In this document: positions 18,675 through 29,746 of the stretch, in pieces
Layout of the letters: every line of letters begins with the position of its first letter
Position numbering within the stretch: position 1 is the first letter of the stretch
NCBI GenBank assembly: GCA_027313705.1
Contig: DAHVDE010000075.1
Coordinates: forward strand, 1-64,000
Origin: Actinomycetota bacterium
GTDB lineage: Bacteria; Actinomycetota; Actinomycetes; Streptosporangiales; Streptosporangiaceae
Length of the DNA stretch: 64,000 bases
Direction of reading: 5' to 3'
Translations under genes and position numbers: made by a program
Notes under the pieces: model-generated
What the model saw: only the letters and a program-made list of their open reading frames with translations
Databases searched by the model: none
Told to the model about the DNA's origin: nothing

Positions 18675-20049
18675 CGGTGACCTCCGATACCGTCGCTTGC
18701 CTGGTATCTCGGCCAGCCGAGGCCAGTTCGCCGAGCACCGCGCCTTCGGCGGCAATGCCGTGGTAGTGCGGCAGGTCCATCGGCGGGACCGGGAAGGTCT
18801 CACCGATCTTCCCGGTGAACTCGGCCTCTGCGGCGGCCCGCTGCTCGGCCCTGCGCTCTGCGGTCAGGTCGGTGGCGAACAGCCAGACGAGCACTCCGGC
18901 TATCACCAGGCCGCCGATGATGTACACGACCGCCCCGCCACCTTGCCTGCGGTAGACGCGCAGCGTCGCGATCAGCAGCGTCCAGGCCAGCGCGGCGGGA
19001 ATCAGGATCTTCCATCCGAAGGCCATCAGCTGGTCGTACCTGATCCGCGGCAGCGAACCCCGCAGCCAGATGAAGAAGAACAGCAAGGCGCCGACCTTGA
19101 CGAGGAACCACAGCACCGGCCACCAGCCGTGGTTAGCGCCCGACCACACCGAGATCGGCCAGACCGCGTGCCAGCCGCCGAGGAACAGCGTCGTGGCCAG
19201 CGCCGCGACCGTCGTCATGTTCACGTATTCAGCCAGGTAAAACAGCGCGAACTTGAGCGAGGAATATTCGGTGTGGTAACCGGCGACGAGTTCGCCTTCG
19301 CCTTCTGGCAGGTCGAAAGGCAGCCGGTTAGTCTCGCCGACCATGGTGATGATGTAAATGACAAAGGACGGGAGCAGCAAGATAGCGAACCACGAGGGGT
19401 AATGCAGCACGGCGCCGAACCACTTGAAGGTGGCGCCATTCGCCTGTGCGTGGACGATCTGCGCCGTCGAAAGCGAACCGGCGTAGAGGAAGACCGGCAC
19501 GAAGGACAGTCCCATGGCGATCTCGTAGCTGATGACCTGCGCCGAGGAGCGCAGCCCGCCGAGCAGTGCGTAAGGCGAGGTCGACGACCAGCCGGCCAGC
19601 ACGATCCCGTAGACGCCCATCGAGCTCATTGCGAGCACGAGCAGCACGGCGACCGGAAGGTTGGCAAGCTGAAGCGGCGTGTGGTGGCCGGCAATCGAGA
19701 CGGTCGGTCCCCAGGGGATGATCGCGAAGCTCACGAAGGCCGGGATCGAGGCCAGCGCGGGGGCGATTATGAACAGCACCTTGTCGACGCCGCGAGGAAT
19801 GATGTCTTCCTTGAGCGGCAGCTTGATGCCGTCCATCAGGGACTGAAGCAGGCCGAACTTGCCCGCCCGGTTCGGGCCAGGCCGCTGCTGCATCCGGCCG
19901 ATGACCCTGCGCTCGGCCCAGATCATGAACAGCGTGCTCAGCATCAGGAAGGCGAAGACGATGATCACCTTGAGCGCGGTCAGCCACCACGGATCATTGT
20001 CGATCAAAGCGGAAGTAGCGGCGCTGGCGCCACCAGATGCCAGGATCAT
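18667..20049 (-). CDS. nuoH: NADH-quinone oxidoreductase subunit H
   Basis: The 460-residue membrane subunit that forms the quinone chamber at the junction of both arms. It shows [19 protein letters not shown], the cytoplasmic loop with [13 protein letters not shown], and the Glu-rich quinone-site loop [21 protein letters not shown] cytoplasmic C-terminal extension of about 70 residues ([14 protein letters not shown] onward) is longer than in enterobacteria. ATG 20049 overlaps the nuoG stop by four bases. Confidence 0.96.
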   Translation of the reverse strand: MILASGGASAATSALIDNDPWWLTALKVIIVFAFLMLSTLFMIWAERRVIGRMQQRPGPNRAGKFGLLQSLMDGIKLPLKEDIIPRGVDKVLFIIAPALASIPAFVSFAIIPWGPTVSIAGHHTPLQLANLPVAVLLVLAMSSMGVYGIVLAGWSSTSPYALLGGLRSSAQVISYEIAMGLSFVPVFLYAGSLSTAQIVHAQANGATFKWFGAVLHYPSWFAILLLPSFVIYIITMVGETNRLPFDLPEGEGELVAGYHTEYSSLKFALFYLAEYVNMTTVAALATTLFLGGWHAVWPISVWSGANHGWWPVLWFLVKVGALLFFFIWLRGSLPRIRYDQLMAFGWKILIPAALAWTLLIATLRVYRRQGGGAVVYIIGGLVIAGVLVWLFATDLTAERRAEQRAAAEAEFTGKIGETFPVPPMDLPHYHGIAAEGAVLGELASAGRDTRQATVSEVTGA

Positions 20050-22478
20050 TCCGCGCTCCTCAAGGTCACTAGGGTGCCATGACCGGCACCGAGCTGACTT
20101 CGCACGGCGCAGCCGGCGGAGTTAGTTGGCAGCCAGACCACCCGGTCAGGCATGACCGTGATCTTGACAGGCACCGTGATGGCACCCTGGCCGGTGCTCA
20201 CCGTTATCTTGGCCCCGTCGCTGACTCCGGATTCAGCGGCCGTGAACGCCGACATCCGCGCTACGGCGGCCCTGGCGGTTCCGGCCAGGTGCGGTTCGCC
20301 GTCTTGCATTCGGCCTGCGTCGAGGAGATTATGCCAGGTCGCGAGCAACGCCTGGCCAGGGGTCGGATTGAGGGGCGACACCGCCGAGTACACACCGCTG
20401 CCGCTCGCGGTTGCCTGGGTACCCGCGCCGAGCTCGGCCAGTTCCCGGCGAGCGGCGGCGGCATCTGGCAGGCCGAAGTGCACGTCCATGGCGTCGGCGA
20501 GGCCAGCGAGCACGTTGAGATCGGTCATCGCGCCCGGCCTGCTCAGTGCGGCGCCGAACTCGCCTGGCCTGCCTTCCCAGTTCACGAACGTGCCCTGCTT
20601 CTCGAGCGCAGAGACGATTGGGAAGACTACGTCGGCTCGGTCGGTGACGGCACTTGCTCGCAGTTCGATGCTGACCACGAAGCCAGCTTGCTCGATCGCC
20701 GCCAGCGCGGCGGCAGGATCGGGCAGGTCAGCGGGGTCAACTCCGGCGACTACCATGGCCTCGAGCTCGCCCGCGCCGACCGCGGCTAGCATGCCCGCAG
20801 TATCCCTGCCCGGCGCGTCAGGCAGCGAGTTCACGTTCCACGCCCTGGCCACTTCCGCCCGCGCGACCTCGTCGGCTACCAGCCGCCCGCCGGGCAGCAA
20901 GCCGGGCAGTGCCCCGGCCTCGATGGCACCGCGCTCGCCTGCCCTGCGGGGCATCCAGGCCAGCTTCGCGCCGGTAAGGTCGGCGAGCCTGGCCGCCGCC
21001 GACAGCGCGCCAGGCACCTCGGCAAGTCGCTCGCCGACGCAGATCACGGCTCCTTCGGCGCGGAGCGCCTCAGCGGCGATCCTGGTGACCTCGTCCGCGA
21101 TCGCCGCCGGATCCGCTGCCAGCAGGTCGAGCCGAGCCGCCTCGCCGCCAGGCGGCGTGGGCAGCAAGGTTCCTGACATCCTGGTCAGGCCGCTGGTCGC
21201 GAAGGAGGCAACCGAGAAGACCCTGGTGCCGCGCCTGCGCGCCGCCTTGCGCAGCCGCAGGAACACGATCGGCGATTCGTCTTCAGGTTCGAATCCCGCG
21301 AGCAGCACGGCCGGGGCCTGCTCAAGCGTCTGGTAGCTGACTCCTGAGTGCTGGCCGGCGACCCTGGTGGCGAGGAACGTGCTCTCCTCGGCGCTGTGCG
21401 GCCTGGCCCGCATGTCTATGTCATTGCCGTGCAGTGCCACCCTGGCGAATTTCGCGTAAGCGTAGGCGTCTTCGACCGTGAGCCGACCGCCGGTCAGCAC
21501 CCCCGCGCGACCACGGGCGGCGAGCAGTCCGCGTGCCGCGGCGTCGAGCGCCTCTGGCCAGGACGCCGGGTTGAGCACTCCGGCCTCGTCCCTGACCAGC
21601 GGCGCGACCAGGCGGTCAGGCGCGCTGGCGTAAGTGAAGGCCCAGCGGCCCTTATCGCAGTTCCACTCCTCGTTCACCTCCGGCGCGTTGCCCGCCAGCC
21701 TGCGGGTCACCGCGTTCCTGCGGTGGTCGGTGCGCAACTGGCAGCCCGAGGCGCAGTGCTCGCAGACGGCGGGCGTCGAAACGGTGTCGAACGGCCTGGC
21801 CCTGAACCGGTATGAGGAGCTGGTGAGCGCGCCGACCGGGCAGATCTGGATCGTGTTGCCAGAGAAATACGAGTCGAAAGGCACGCCTTCCGCCACACCG
21901 ACCTGCTCTTGCGCTCCGCGTTCGATGAGGTCGATCAGCGGCTCGCCGGCCACCTGGTCGGCGAACCTGGTGCACCTGGCGCACTGCACGCAGCGCTCAC
22001 GGTCGAGCAGCACCTGGGCGGAAAGCGCGATCGGCTTGGCGAACTTGCGCTTGGTGCCGGTGAACCTGGTCTCGCCCTGGCCGTTCGACATGGCCTGGTT
22101 CTGCAGCGGGCACTCGCCGCCCTTGTCGCACATCGGGCAGTCGAGCGGATGGTTGACCAGCAGCATCTCCATGATGCCGCGCTGCGCCTTCTCGGCCACC
22201 GGCGAGGTCATCTGGGTGCGGACGACCATGCCGTCCGTGCAGACCGTGGTGCAGGAAGCCGGCGGTTTCGGCTGGCCTTCCACCTGGACCAGGCACTGGC
22301 GGCAGGCACCGATCGGCTCGAGCAGCGGGTGGTCGCAAAAACGCGGGACCTGAATGCCGAGCATCTCGGCGGCCCTGATGATCAGCGTCCCCTTGGGCAC
22401 GGTGATCTCGAAGCCGTCGATGCTCACGTGGACGCCCTCGACGAGGGCGGGCACCGCGGGCATGGGGGATACCGTCAT
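20046..22478 (-). CDS. nuoG: NADH-quinone oxidoreductase subunit G
   Basis: The large iron-sulfur subunit. I prefer ATG 22478 (810 residues) to ATG 22490 because it forms the ATGA overlap with the nuoF stop and has GGAG about 8 bases upstream. The N-terminal ferredoxin domain has [15 protein letters not shown] with a following CTTVC for the [2Fe-2S] cluster; then [20 protein letters not shown] and CPVG for [4Fe-4S] clusters, and CEHCASGC for the extra N7-type cluster. The rest is a molybdopterin-oxidoreductase-like domain that no longer binds the cofactor in this family. Confidence 0.95.
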   Translation of the reverse strand: MTVSPMPAVPALVEGVHVSIDGFEITVPKGTLIIRAAEMLGIQVPRFCDHPLLEPIGACRQCLVQVEGQPKPPASCTTVCTDGMVVRTQMTSPVAEKAQRGIMEMLLVNHPLDCPMCDKGGECPLQNQAMSNGQGETRFTGTKRKFAKPIALSAQVLLDRERCVQCARCTRFADQVAGEPLIDLIERGAQEQVGVAEGVPFDSYFSGNTIQICPVGALTSSSYRFRARPFDTVSTPAVCEHCASGCQLRTDHRRNAVTRRLAGNAPEVNEEWNCDKGRWAFTYASAPDRLVAPLVRDEAGVLNPASWPEALDAAARGLLAARGRAGVLTGGRLTVEDAYAYAKFARVALHGNDIDMRARPHSAEESTFLATRVAGQHSGVSYQTLEQAPAVLLAGFEPEDESPIVFLRLRKAARRRGTRVFSVASFATSGLTRMSGTLLPTPPGGEAARLDLLAADPAAIADEVTRIAAEALRAEGAVICVGERLAEVPGALSAAARLADLTGAKLAWMPRRAGERGAIEAGALPGLLPGGRLVADEVARAEVARAWNVNSLPDAPGRDTAGMLAAVGAGELEAMVVAGVDPADLPDPAAALAAIEQAGFVVSIELRASAVTDRADVVFPIVSALEKQGTFVNWEGRPGEFGAALSRPGAMTDLNVLAGLADAMDVHFGLPDAAAARRELAELGAGTQATASGSGVYSAVSPLNPTPGQALLATWHNLLDAGRMQDGEPHLAGTARAAVARMSAFTAAESGVSDGAKITVSTGQGAITVPVKITVMPDRVVWLPTNSAGCAVRSQLGAGHGTLVTLRSAE

Positions 22479-23785
22479 CGGGATCTCCATGATTCGCTGA
22501 AGGTCGTGGCCGCGGCTGGGTCGAACGGGCAGGCGCCGCGCTTGACATGCTCGATGTACTCGTCCCTGAAGTACTTGATTGACGAGACGATCGGGCTGAT
22601 CGCGCCGTCACCGAACGGGCAGAACGACCGGCCGAGTATGTTGTCGCAGATGTCGAGCAACTTGTCCAGGTCGGCGGCGCTGCCCTGGCCGTTCTCAAGC
22701 GAGTCGAGCACCTGCACCGTCCAGTAGGTGCCCTCGCGGCAAGGGGTGCACTTGCCGCACGACTCGTGCTTATAGAACTGCATCCAGCGCAGCACTGCCC
22801 TGACCACGCAGGTCGTCTCGTCGAAGATCTGGAGCGCCCTGGTGCCAAGCATGGACCCCGCCGCGCCGATACCCTCGAAATCGAGCGGGGTGTCCAGATG
22901 CTCGTGCGTGAGGATCGGCGTCGAGGAACCGCCAGGGGTCCAGAACTTCAGCATGTGGCCGCGGCGCACTCCGCCCGCGATGGAGAGCAGTTCCCTTAGC
23001 GTGACGCCGAGCGGTGCCTCGTACTGACCTGGTGTCGTGACGTGCCCGGACAGCGAGAAGATGCCGAAACCCTTGGACCTTTCCGTGCCGAGCGCGGCAA
23101 AGGCGGCGGCACCGTTCTTGATGATGGCCGGCACGCTGGCGATCGACTCGACGTTATTGACGACGGTCGGGCAGGCGTACAAACCCTCGATCGCGGGGAA
23201 GGGCGGCTTGAGCCTTGGCTGGCCGCGCTTTCCTTCGAGCGAGTCAAGCAGCGCGGTCTCCTCGCCGCACTCATACGCCCCCGCCCCGGCGTGCACCACC
23301 AAGTCAAGGTCGAAACCAGAGCCGAGAATGTCAGGACCCAGGTAGCCCGCGTCGTACGCTTCAGCCACGGCATGGTGCAGGCGCCTGATCACGTGCAGCA
23401 CCTCGCCGCGCACGTAGATGAAGGCTTTGTTCGCCCGGATCGCGTAAGCGGCGATGACGGCGCCCTCGACGAGCGCATGCGGGTTGGCCAGCATGGTCGG
23501 GATGTCCTTGCAGGTGCCTGGCTCAGACTCGTCGGCGTTGATCACGAGGTAGTGCGGCTTGTTGTCACCCTGCGGTATGAAACCCCACTTCATCCCGGTA
23601 GGGAAGCCTGCACCGCCCCGGCCGCGCAGGCCGGACTCCTTAACCGCCGCGATGACGGCGTCCGGCTGCATGGCAAGCGCCCTTGGCAGGGCCTGATAGC
23701 CGCCCGCCCGGCGGTAGCCGGCCAGTGTGAACGAGTCGGCCTCGTCCCAGTGGGCAGTCAGTTCAGGGGTGAGCACCGTACTCAA
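22475..23785 (-). CDS. nuoF: NADH-quinone oxidoreductase subunit F
   Basis: The NADH- and FMN-binding subunit (436 residues), where electrons enter complex I. The NADH/FMN loop [13 protein letters not shown] is at 55-67, the acidic segment [13 protein letters not shown] follows, and the [4Fe-4S] N3 cluster motif [15 protein letters not shown] lies near residue 350 with the distant fourth Cys in [15 protein letters not shown]. Start ATG 23785 overlaps nuoE by four bases. Confidence 0.96.
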   Translation of the reverse strand: MSTVLTPELTAHWDEADSFTLAGYRRAGGYQALPRALAMQPDAVIAAVKESGLRGRGGAGFPTGMKWGFIPQGDNKPHYLVINADESEPGTCKDIPTMLANPHALVEGAVIAAYAIRANKAFIYVRGEVLHVIRRLHHAVAEAYDAGYLGPDILGSGFDLDLVVHAGAGAYECGEETALLDSLEGKRGQPRLKPPFPAIEGLYACPTVVNNVESIASVPAIIKNGAAAFAALGTERSKGFGIFSLSGHVTTPGQYEAPLGVTLRELLSIAGGVRRGHMLKFWTPGGSSTPILTHEHLDTPLDFEGIGAAGSMLGTRALQIFDETTCVVRAVLRWMQFYKHESCGKCTPCREGTYWTVQVLDSLENGQGSAADLDKLLDICDNILGRSFCPFGDGAISPIVSSIKYFRDEYIEHVKRGACPFDPAAATTFSESWRSR

Positions 23786-24459
23786 TGCTGTGCTCCATCG
23801 TTCGATCCGTTGTCGGGCTGCCAGCCGTTCTCTTTAGCTATGCGCAGCCCGGCTAGCGTCGGGCCACCGGCCGTATTACCGGTGGCCGCCTGGTCATCGG
23901 GGAAGCCGGCCAGGATCATGGCGGCTTCGCGCCAGTTGACCAGCCGCTCGGCACCCCGGCTCGGCGCCCGGCAGTCGCCAGAGCGCAACCCGTCGACCAG
24001 TTCCCTGGTCGAATCGGGCGTCATGTTGTCGTAGAACTCCCAGTTGACCATGACGACGGGAGCGTAGTCACAGCCCGCGTTGCACTCTATTCGCTCGATG
24101 CTCACCTTGCCGTCCGCAGTAGGCTCGTCGGCGTCGACGCCCAGGTGGTCACGCAACCCGGCGTAGATCGCGTCGCCGCCCATGATCGCGCACAGCGTGT
24201 TGGTGCAGACACCCACGTGGTACTCGCCGACCGGTGACCGCTTGTACATCGTGTAGAACGACACCACGGCCGTCACGTCGGCCTCGGTCAGGCCAAGCTG
24301 CTCGGCGCAATAGGCGATGCCGTCGTTGGACACATAGCCTTCGCGCGACTGCACCAGATGCAGCAGCGGGAGCAGCGCCGACCTGGACACCGGATACCTG
24401 GCAATGATCTGCCCGGCCTGCCCGGCCAGTTCAGCCTTGTCCTGCTCGGAATAGGCCAT
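23782..24459 (-). CDS. nuoE: NADH-quinone oxidoreductase subunit E
   Basis: The thioredoxin-like [2Fe-2S] N1a subunit. The cluster ligands Cys85, Cys90 (VCTNTLC), Cys126 and Cys130 (ECNAGC) are all present in a 225-residue product. The C-terminal 50 residues are a polar extension (DDQAATGNTAGG) beyond the usual 165-180 residue core, as seen in other actinobacteria. Its ATG overlaps the nuoD TAA by one base (TAATG). Confidence 0.95.
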   Translation of the reverse strand: MAYSEQDKAELAGQAGQIIARYPVSRSALLPLLHLVQSREGYVSNDGIAYCAEQLGLTEADVTAVVSFYTMYKRSPVGEYHVGVCTNTLCAIMGGDAIYAGLRDHLGVDADEPTADGKVSIERIECNAGCDYAPVVMVNWEFYDNMTPDSTRELVDGLRSGDCRAPSRGAERLVNWREAAMILAGFPDDQAATGNTAGGPTLAGLRIAKENGWQPDNGSNDGAQH

Positions 24460-25787
24460 TACCGATCCACCCCTCCCATCACGGGGTCAATGCTGGCGAC
24501 GGCCGCGATCACGTCCGCCACCAGGCCGCCCTCGCACATCGCGGACACCGATTGCAGGTTCGTGAAGGACGGGTCGCGGAAATGCACCCGGTGCGGCCTG
24601 GTGCCGCCGTCGCTTACCGCGTGACAGCCAAGTTCGCCGCGTGGTGACTCCACGCTCGCGTAGACCTGCCCGGCCGGCACCCGAAAGCCCTCGGTGACCA
24701 GCTTGAAGTGATGGATCAGCGCCTCCATCGACTGGCTCATGATGTGCGCGATGTGGTCGGCGGAGTTCCCCATGCCGTCGGGGCCGACGGCGAGCTGAGC
24801 CGGCCAGCCGATCTTGGCGTTGCCTATCATCACCGGGTCGTGCACCGGGCGCTTGGCGGCGAGCCGGTCGGTGCACTGCTCGATGATCCGCAGCGACTGG
24901 TCGATCTCGTCCATCCGCACCAGGTACCTGGCGTAGACGTCGGCGCCATCTTGGGTGCAGATGTCGAAGTCGTAGGTCTCGTAGCCGCAGTAAGGCTGGC
25001 TCTTGCGCAGGTCCCACGGCAGGCCGGCGGAACGCAGGATCGGCCCGGTGATCCCGAGCGACATGCAGCCGGCCAGGTCGAGGTAGGCGACGTCGCGGGT
25101 GCGGCGCAGGTAGATCGGGTTCACGTCGAGCAGCTTGCGCAGTTCGTCGAGCTGCCCTGGCATGATGGCGAGGAAGTCGCGCAGCTTCTCGATCGCGCCA
25201 GGAGGCAGGTCCTGAGCGACTCCGCCGGGCCTGATGTAGGCGTGGTTCATCCGCAAGCCGCTGATCAGCTCGAACAGGTCGAGCACCTTCTCGCGCTCGC
25301 GCAGGCCGTAGAGGAAGACGGTGGTCGCGCCGAGTTCCATCCCGAACGTGCCGACCGCCATCAGGTGCGAGGAGATCCGGTTGAGCTCCATCATGAGGAC
25401 ACGCAGGACGCTGGCGCGGACCGGGACCTGATCGGTGATGCCGAGCAGCTTCTCCACCGCCAGGCAGTAAGCAGTCTCGTTGAACAGCGGCGACAGGTAG
25501 TCCATCCTGGTGCAGAAGGTGACCCCCTGCGTCCAGGTGCGGAACTCCATGTTCTTCTCGATACCGGTGTGCAGGTACCCGATCACCGGCCGGATCTCGG
25601 TTACGGTCTCGCCGTCGAGGGTCAGCACCAGCCTGAGCACGCCATGTGTTGACGGGTGCTGCGGTCCCATGTTGACGATGAGGCGCTCATCTGAGCCCTC
25701 GTCGCGCAAGTCATCGGCGGCGGCGATAACTTCATCCCAGTCCTGGCCGCCGACATTGTAAACGCGGCCCTCGGTTGTGCTGGTCAT
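24459..25787 (-). CDS. nuoD: NADH-quinone oxidoreductase subunit D
   Basis: The 49-kDa-type subunit that, with NuoB, forms the quinone-binding site near cluster N2 (442 residues). Clear family segments are [22 protein letters not shown] with the quinone-site His, [17 protein letters not shown], and [20 protein letters not shown] near the C-terminus. ATG 25787 overlaps the nuoC stop by four bases. Confidence 0.96.
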   Translation of the reverse strand: MTSTTEGRVYNVGGQDWDEVIAAADDLRDEGSDERLIVNMGPQHPSTHGVLRLVLTLDGETVTEIRPVIGYLHTGIEKNMEFRTWTQGVTFCTRMDYLSPLFNETAYCLAVEKLLGITDQVPVRASVLRVLMMELNRISSHLMAVGTFGMELGATTVFLYGLREREKVLDLFELISGLRMNHAYIRPGGVAQDLPPGAIEKLRDFLAIMPGQLDELRKLLDVNPIYLRRTRDVAYLDLAGCMSLGITGPILRSAGLPWDLRKSQPYCGYETYDFDICTQDGADVYARYLVRMDEIDQSLRIIEQCTDRLAAKRPVHDPVMIGNAKIGWPAQLAVGPDGMGNSADHIAHIMSQSMEALIHHFKLVTEGFRVPAGQVYASVESPRGELGCHAVSDGGTRPHRVHFRDPSFTNLQSVSAMCEGGLVADVIAAVASIDPVMGGVDR

Positions 25788-26524
25788 TCGTATGACCTCC
25801 GCTCGTCGGGCGGCGGGACGGTGGCGCCGCGGTACTCCACTGGAATGCCGCCGAGCGGGTAATCCTTGCGCTGCGGATGGCCTTTCCAGTCGTCCGGCAT
25901 CTCGATCCTGGTCAGGGCCGGGTGCCCGTCAAAGATGATGCCAAAGAAATCCCAGGTCTCCCGCTCGTGCCAGTCACAGGTGGGATAGACCGCGGTGACC
26001 GAGGGAATGTGCGGATCGGCGTCAGGCGCGGAAACCTCGAGCCGCAGCCGCCGGTTATGTGTAATGGAAAGCAGGTGATATACGGCGTGCAACTCGCTGC
26101 CAGCGAACTTGGGGTAGTGCACCCCGCCGACTCCCAGGCATAGCTGGAACGCCAGGTGCGGGTCGTCGCGCAGGCGCCGGCAGACCTCGACCAGGTAATC
26201 GCGCCGCACATGCAGCGTTAGTTCCCCGTTTGCCACCACGACCCGCTCGACGGCGGTACCGAAGTTCAGGCCGGACGCTTCGAGCGCGCTGCCGAGCGCG
26301 TCGGCTACCTCGTCGAAATAGGAGCCGTAAGGGCGCGCTGACGAGGGCAGCGGCTGCTGCCTGACCATAAGGCCGCCATAGCCTGAGGTGTCGCCCGTGG
26401 TGTGCGTACCGAACATGCCGGTGCGGACGACAGGCTCGCTCAGTCGCTCCTCGCCTGCCTGGGCGCCGGCGTCTTCTTCCTGCTCGTCGCTGCTCGCTGA
26501 CCCTGGGTTTGGTGGCTGAGTCAC
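25784..26524 (-). CDS. nuoC: NADH-quinone oxidoreductase subunit C
   Basis: The 30-kDa-type peripheral-arm subunit (246 residues). The core from about residue 80 has [13 protein letters not shown], and the family signature [20 protein letters not shown] followed by [17 protein letters not shown]. The first 55 residues are a hydrophilic Glu/Ala-rich extension typical of actinobacterial NuoC. The start overlaps nuoB by four bases. Confidence 0.95.
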   Translation of the reverse strand: MTQPPNPGSASSDEQEEDAGAQAGEERLSEPVVRTGMFGTHTTGDTSGYGGLMVRQQPLPSSARPYGSYFDEVADALGSALEASGLNFGTAVERVVVANGELTLHVRRDYLVEVCRRLRDDPHLAFQLCLGVGGVHYPKFAGSELHAVYHLLSITHNRRLRLEVSAPDADPHIPSVTAVYPTCDWHERETWDFFGIIFDGHPALTRIEMPDDWKGHPQRKDYPLGGIPVEYRGATVPPPDERRSYE

Positions 26525-27111
26525 TTGTGCCCGCCTTCCACCCGCTCGGGCCGGCTCTCAGCTTCCGCCCGCAGGTGGGGCAGCAGCGGCAGTCGCCTTA
26601 GCCTGGCTTCCTCTAGCTCGGTGATCTCTTTCTCCCTGTTAGCGCCGAGCTTCATGTTCTGGATCTTGTCGTGCAGCTTCACGATCGCGTCGAGCAGCAT
26701 CTCTGGCCGCGGCGGACAGCCTGGCAGGTAAATGTCGACGGGCACAATGTGGTCAACGCCCTGCACGATCGCATAGTTGTTGAACATGCCGCCGCTCGAG
26801 GCGCAGACGCCCATCGAGATGACCCACTTCGGTTCTGACATCTGGTCATAGATCTGCCTGAGGACGGGCGCCATCTTCTGGCTCACCCGGCCGGCCACGA
26901 TCATGAGGTCAGCCTGGCGCGGCGTATTCGACGCGCGCTCCATGCCGAACCTGGCCAGGTCGTGCCTCGGACCGCCGGTCGCCATCAGCTCAATCGCACA
27001 GCAAGCCAGGCCGAAGGTCGCCGGCCAGACAGAAACCTTGCGGGCGTAGCCGGCCAGTTTCTCTACCGTGGTAAGCAGGACGCCGCTAGGCAGCTTCTCT
27101 TCAATTCCCAT
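26521..27111 (-). CDS. nuoB: NADH-quinone oxidoreductase subunit B
   Basis: The subunit holding the terminal [4Fe-4S] cluster N2 (196 residues). The four ligands are Cys37 and Cys38 (the tandem pair in [13 protein letters not shown]), Cys103 ([11 protein letters not shown]) and Cys132 (LPGCPPRPE). A short acidic/basic C-terminal tail ([16 protein letters not shown]) follows. It starts three bases after the nuoA stop. Confidence 0.97.
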   Translation of the reverse strand: MGIEEKLPSGVLLTTVEKLAGYARKVSVWPATFGLACCAIELMATGGPRHDLARFGMERASNTPRQADLMIVAGRVSQKMAPVLRQIYDQMSEPKWVISMGVCASSGGMFNNYAIVQGVDHIVPVDIYLPGCPPRPEMLLDAIVKLHDKIQNMKLGANREKEITELEEARLRRLPLLPHLRAEAESRPERVEGGHK

Positions 27112-27114
27112 TGA

Positions 27115-27483
27115 CTAATCCCATTCCAGACCGCCGCGCCGCCACACGTAGACGTACGCGATCAGGACGGTCGCGACGAACGTGACCATCTCTACGAGCC
27201 CGAAGGCGCCGAGGCGGTCAAAGGCGACCGCCCAGGGATACAGGAAGATGATCTCGATGTCGAAGACGATGAAAAGCATCGCCGTCAGGTAGTACTTGAC
27301 AGGGAACCTGATGCCGGCCGGCTGACGGGTAGGTTCGATACCGCACTCGTAAGACTCGAGCTTGGCGCGGTTCCACCGCTTCGGACCGCTGATCGCGCCG
27401 GCTACCAGCGAGAAGATGGCGAACAGCGCGGACAGGGCACCGAGTGCGACGACGGGAACGTAGTAGCTCACGGGCTCCGTCAC
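27115..27483 (-). CDS. nuoA: NADH-quinone oxidoreductase subunit A
   Basis: First gene of the nuo operon; 122 residues from GTG 27483, which is preceded by AAGGGG and gives the NuoA-like N-terminus TEPVSYYVPVVALG. Three transmembrane helices with the conserved loop SYECGIEPTRQPAGIRFPVKY between helices 1 and 2 and FDIEIIFLYPWAV in helix 2. The open frame continues to 27582 but that part has no family likeness. Confidence 0.95.
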   Translation of the reverse strand: MTEPVSYYVPVVALGALSALFAIFSLVAGAISGPKRWNRAKLESYECGIEPTRQPAGIRFPVKYYLTAMLFIVFDIEIIFLYPWAVAFDRLGAFGLVEMVTFVATVLIAYVYVWRRGGLEWD

Positions 27484-27616
27484 CCCCTTGTCTCGCCGCG
27501 CAGCTATCCGGCTGAGCGGCCCAATCGATCTCGGGCTGCGGATCTGGCGCTGGCCTTCGCGCCATGGATCTCGCGTCTGCAATTAGCACCTTGGGGTCCA
27601 AGGTCAGCTACGGGCG

Positions 27617-28906
27617 TTATGCCGCCGGTGCGATCTTAGACAGCGCGTTGACGACGCGGTCCACCGCATCGCCGCCGCGCGGTTCCGTGAGGTTTCCAAG
27701 CAACTTCATCGTCATCCGCATGACGGCCGGGCTCTTGATCCCGTGCCTTGTGGCGAACTTCATGAAGGATGGATTTCCGATCAGCTTCACGAATGTCCGG
27801 CCAAGAGTGTAGTAGCCGCCGTAGTTCTGCTTCAGTGCTACCGGGTAACCCTGCAGCACTCGTTCGGTTCCCGCCGCCGTGGGCCGGCCGAGTGCCTGTA
27901 CGACCGAGCGCGCGGCGAGTTCACCTGACTCCATCGCGTACGCGATGCCCTCGCCGTTGAACGGGTTCACCATACCGCCGGCGTCACCCACGAGCACCAG
28001 CCCGCGGGTGTAGTGCGGCGTGCGGTTGAACCCCATCGGCAACGCGGCACCGCGGATCGGCTCGGTTCTGTTTTCCTCGCGGAATCCCCACTCGGCTGGC
28101 ATTGCCGCCAGCCAGCGGCGCAGCAGCGACCGGTAGTCGATGTGCCCGAACGCCTCAGAGGTGTTCAGCAGGCCAAGGCCCACATTGGAGGTGCCGTCGC
28201 CCATGCCGAAGATCCAGCCGTAGCCGGGCAGCAGGTCCTTGCCATCCCAGAGGTCAAGCCAGGCTTCAAGGTAGTCGTCGTTGGTACGCGGGCTCTGGTA
28301 ATAGGTACGCACGGCCACGCCGAGCGGACGGTCGTCCCGCTTGTGCAGGCCAAGGGAAACCGACAGTCGCGATGAGTTGCCGTCGGCTGCCACCACGACC
28401 CTTGCCCGCAGGTCCGCTGGCGGCTCGGAAGCGCTATTTCCAGTGGCGCGGGCGGTGACGCCGGTTACCCGCCCGGTCCGCTCGTCGACGGTGGCACCGG
28501 TCACGGTGACGTTCTCGCGCAGCCTGACGCCTGCCTTCACCGCATGCCGGGCCAGGATCTGGTCGAAGTCGGCCCTGGTCCTGACCGTGCCGAAGCCAGG
28601 AAAGGAAGAAAGCTCCGGCCACGCCAGTTCGATCCGGCCGCCGCCGCCGACGATGCGCAGGCCCTTGTTACGCAGCCAGCCTTCGCTCTCGTCGATCGGC
28701 ACGCCCATCGTGGTCAGCGCCTTGACCGCGCGAGGGGTGAGCCCATCGCCGCAGACCTTCTCGCGCGGGAAGCTGGTCTTCTCGAGCAGCAACACGTCAA
28801 GCCCGGCGGTCGCCATGTGATATGCCGCCGCCGAGCCAGCCGGCCCGGCACCGACGACAATCACATCGGCCGTATCCGCCGAGTCACGGGGGTTCTGCAC
28901 ACTCAC
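27617..28906 (-). CDS. menJ: Geranylgeranyl-reductase family flavoprotein, probable menaquinone reductase
   Basis: An FAD-dependent oxidoreductase of 429 residues. It has the Rossmann motif VVGAGPAGSAAA (GxGxxG at 19-24), an ARVVVAADGNSSRL segment, and the second FAD motif GDAGGMVNPFNGEGIAYAME. In Mycobacterium the homologue at the same neighbourhood (MenJ) saturates one isoprene unit of menaquinone; by context that is the best guess, other polyprenyl reductions being the alternative. I prefer GTG 28906 over TTG 28909 because an AAGGGGA ribosome site then lies at a better distance. It is followed by nuoA after 133 bases on the same strand and preceded by a Rex operator. Confidence 0.85.
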   Translation of the reverse strand: MSVQNPRDSADTADVIVVGAGPAGSAAAYHMATAGLDVLLLEKTSFPREKVCGDGLTPRAVKALTTMGVPIDESEGWLRNKGLRIVGGGGRIELAWPELSSFPGFGTVRTRADFDQILARHAVKAGVRLRENVTVTGATVDERTGRVTGVTARATGNSASEPPADLRARVVVAADGNSSRLSVSLGLHKRDDRPLGVAVRTYYQSPRTNDDYLEAWLDLWDGKDLLPGYGWIFGMGDGTSNVGLGLLNTSEAFGHIDYRSLLRRWLAAMPAEWGFREENRTEPIRGAALPMGFNRTPHYTRGLVLVGDAGGMVNPFNGEGIAYAMESGELAARSVVQALGRPTAAGTERVLQGYPVALKQNYGGYYTLGRTFVKLIGNPSFMKFATRHGIKSPAVMRMTMKLLGNLTEPRGGDAVDRVVNALSKIAPAA

Positions 28907-28917
28907 CAACTTTTCCC

Positions 28918-28937
28918 CTTGTGAACGCCTTCACAAG
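28918..28937. promoter_or_regulatory. Rex (redox-sensing repressor) operator upstream of menJ-nuo
   Basis: The sequence CTTGTGAACGCCTTCACAAG is a perfect 8-bp inverted repeat (28918-28925 and 28930-28937) with a 4-base spacer and matches the Rex operator pattern TTGTGAA-N4-TTCACAA exactly. Rex releases DNA when NADH/NAD+ rises and is known to control nuo and cyd genes in Streptomyces. On the minus strand a TAGACT -10-like hexamer lies at 28956-28951, so Rex bound here would sit over the early transcribed region and block menJ and, by read-through, nuoA-N. Confidence 0.85.
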
Positions 28938-28991
28938 TACAGACGCCCATAGTCTAACCCCTGCATCCGCGCCGCATCCGGCCCCCGTCCG

Positions 28992-29699
28992 CTACCCTCG
29001 CGGCGCCGGTCGCCTGGCGACATGAACGGCGACGATACCCGCGGTCAGGTTCCGCCAGGACACCCTGGACCAGCCGGCCGCCGCGATGCGGTCGGCGAGC
29101 TGCCGCTGGGCGGGCCAGTCCTTGATCGACTCAGCCAGGTAGGCATAGGCGCTCGCATTTCGTGACACGATGCGGGCGACCGCAGGCAGCGCGGCGGCCA
29201 GGTAGCGCTGGTACACGGCGTCGAGCGGCCTGGCCGGCAGATGGCTGAACTCGCAAATCACCAGCCGGCCACCTGGCCTGGTGACCCTGCGCAACTCGGC
29301 GAGCGCGCGATCGGGTTCCGCCACGTTGCGCAGCCCGAACGAGATCGTCACCACGTCGAACGCCTCGTCGGCAAACGGCAGGTCAACCGCGTCGCCGGCC
29401 ACGAAACGCACTCGCTCGGCCGGCTTGCGCGCGCCAGAGCGGAGCATTCCGAGCGAGAAATCGCAGGCCACGCACCGGGCGCCGGCCTTGGTGAAGGCAC
29501 GGGACGAGGTTCCTGTGCCCGCCGCCAGGTCAAGCACCAGATCGTCAGGCCCGGCCGCAACCAGCTTGGCGACGACGTTGCGCCAGCGCCGGTCAAGGCC
29601 CGCTGACAGCACGTCGTTCATCAGGTCATACCGCTCGGCGACCTCGTCGAACATGGCCGATACGTCGGCCGGTGCCTTGTCAAGCTGCGCGCGCGTCAT
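28992..29699 (-). CDS. menG: Demethylmenaquinone methyltransferase
   Basis: UbiE/MenG-type C-methyltransferase that uses S-adenosylmethionine for the last step of menaquinone synthesis. From ATG 29699 the product has 235 residues: [20 protein letters not shown] is the family start, VLDLAAGTG (55-63) is SAM motif [14 protein letters not shown] and [12 protein letters not shown] are further signatures. GTG/ATG further upstream (29720) would add seven residues. It is 82 bases upstream of menJ on the same strand, and the Rex site lies in that gap. Confidence 0.92.
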   Translation of the reverse strand: MTRAQLDKAPADVSAMFDEVAERYDLMNDVLSAGLDRRWRNVVAKLVAAGPDDLVLDLAAGTGTSSRAFTKAGARCVACDFSLGMLRSGARKPAERVRFVAGDAVDLPFADEAFDVVTISFGLRNVAEPDRALAELRRVTRPGGRLVICEFSHLPARPLDAVYQRYLAAALPAVARIVSRNASAYAYLAESIKDWPAQRQLADRIAAAGWSRVSWRNLTAGIVAVHVARRPAPRG

Positions 29700-29746
29700 G
29701 AGTCCAAGCGTGGCACACACCCGCCAGGCAGCTCACCTCCGCCAGC

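Noticed and set aside
18604-20082. A 492-codon plus-strand frame
   Set aside because: Antisense to nuoH and the start of nuoI; composition is that of a shadow frame.
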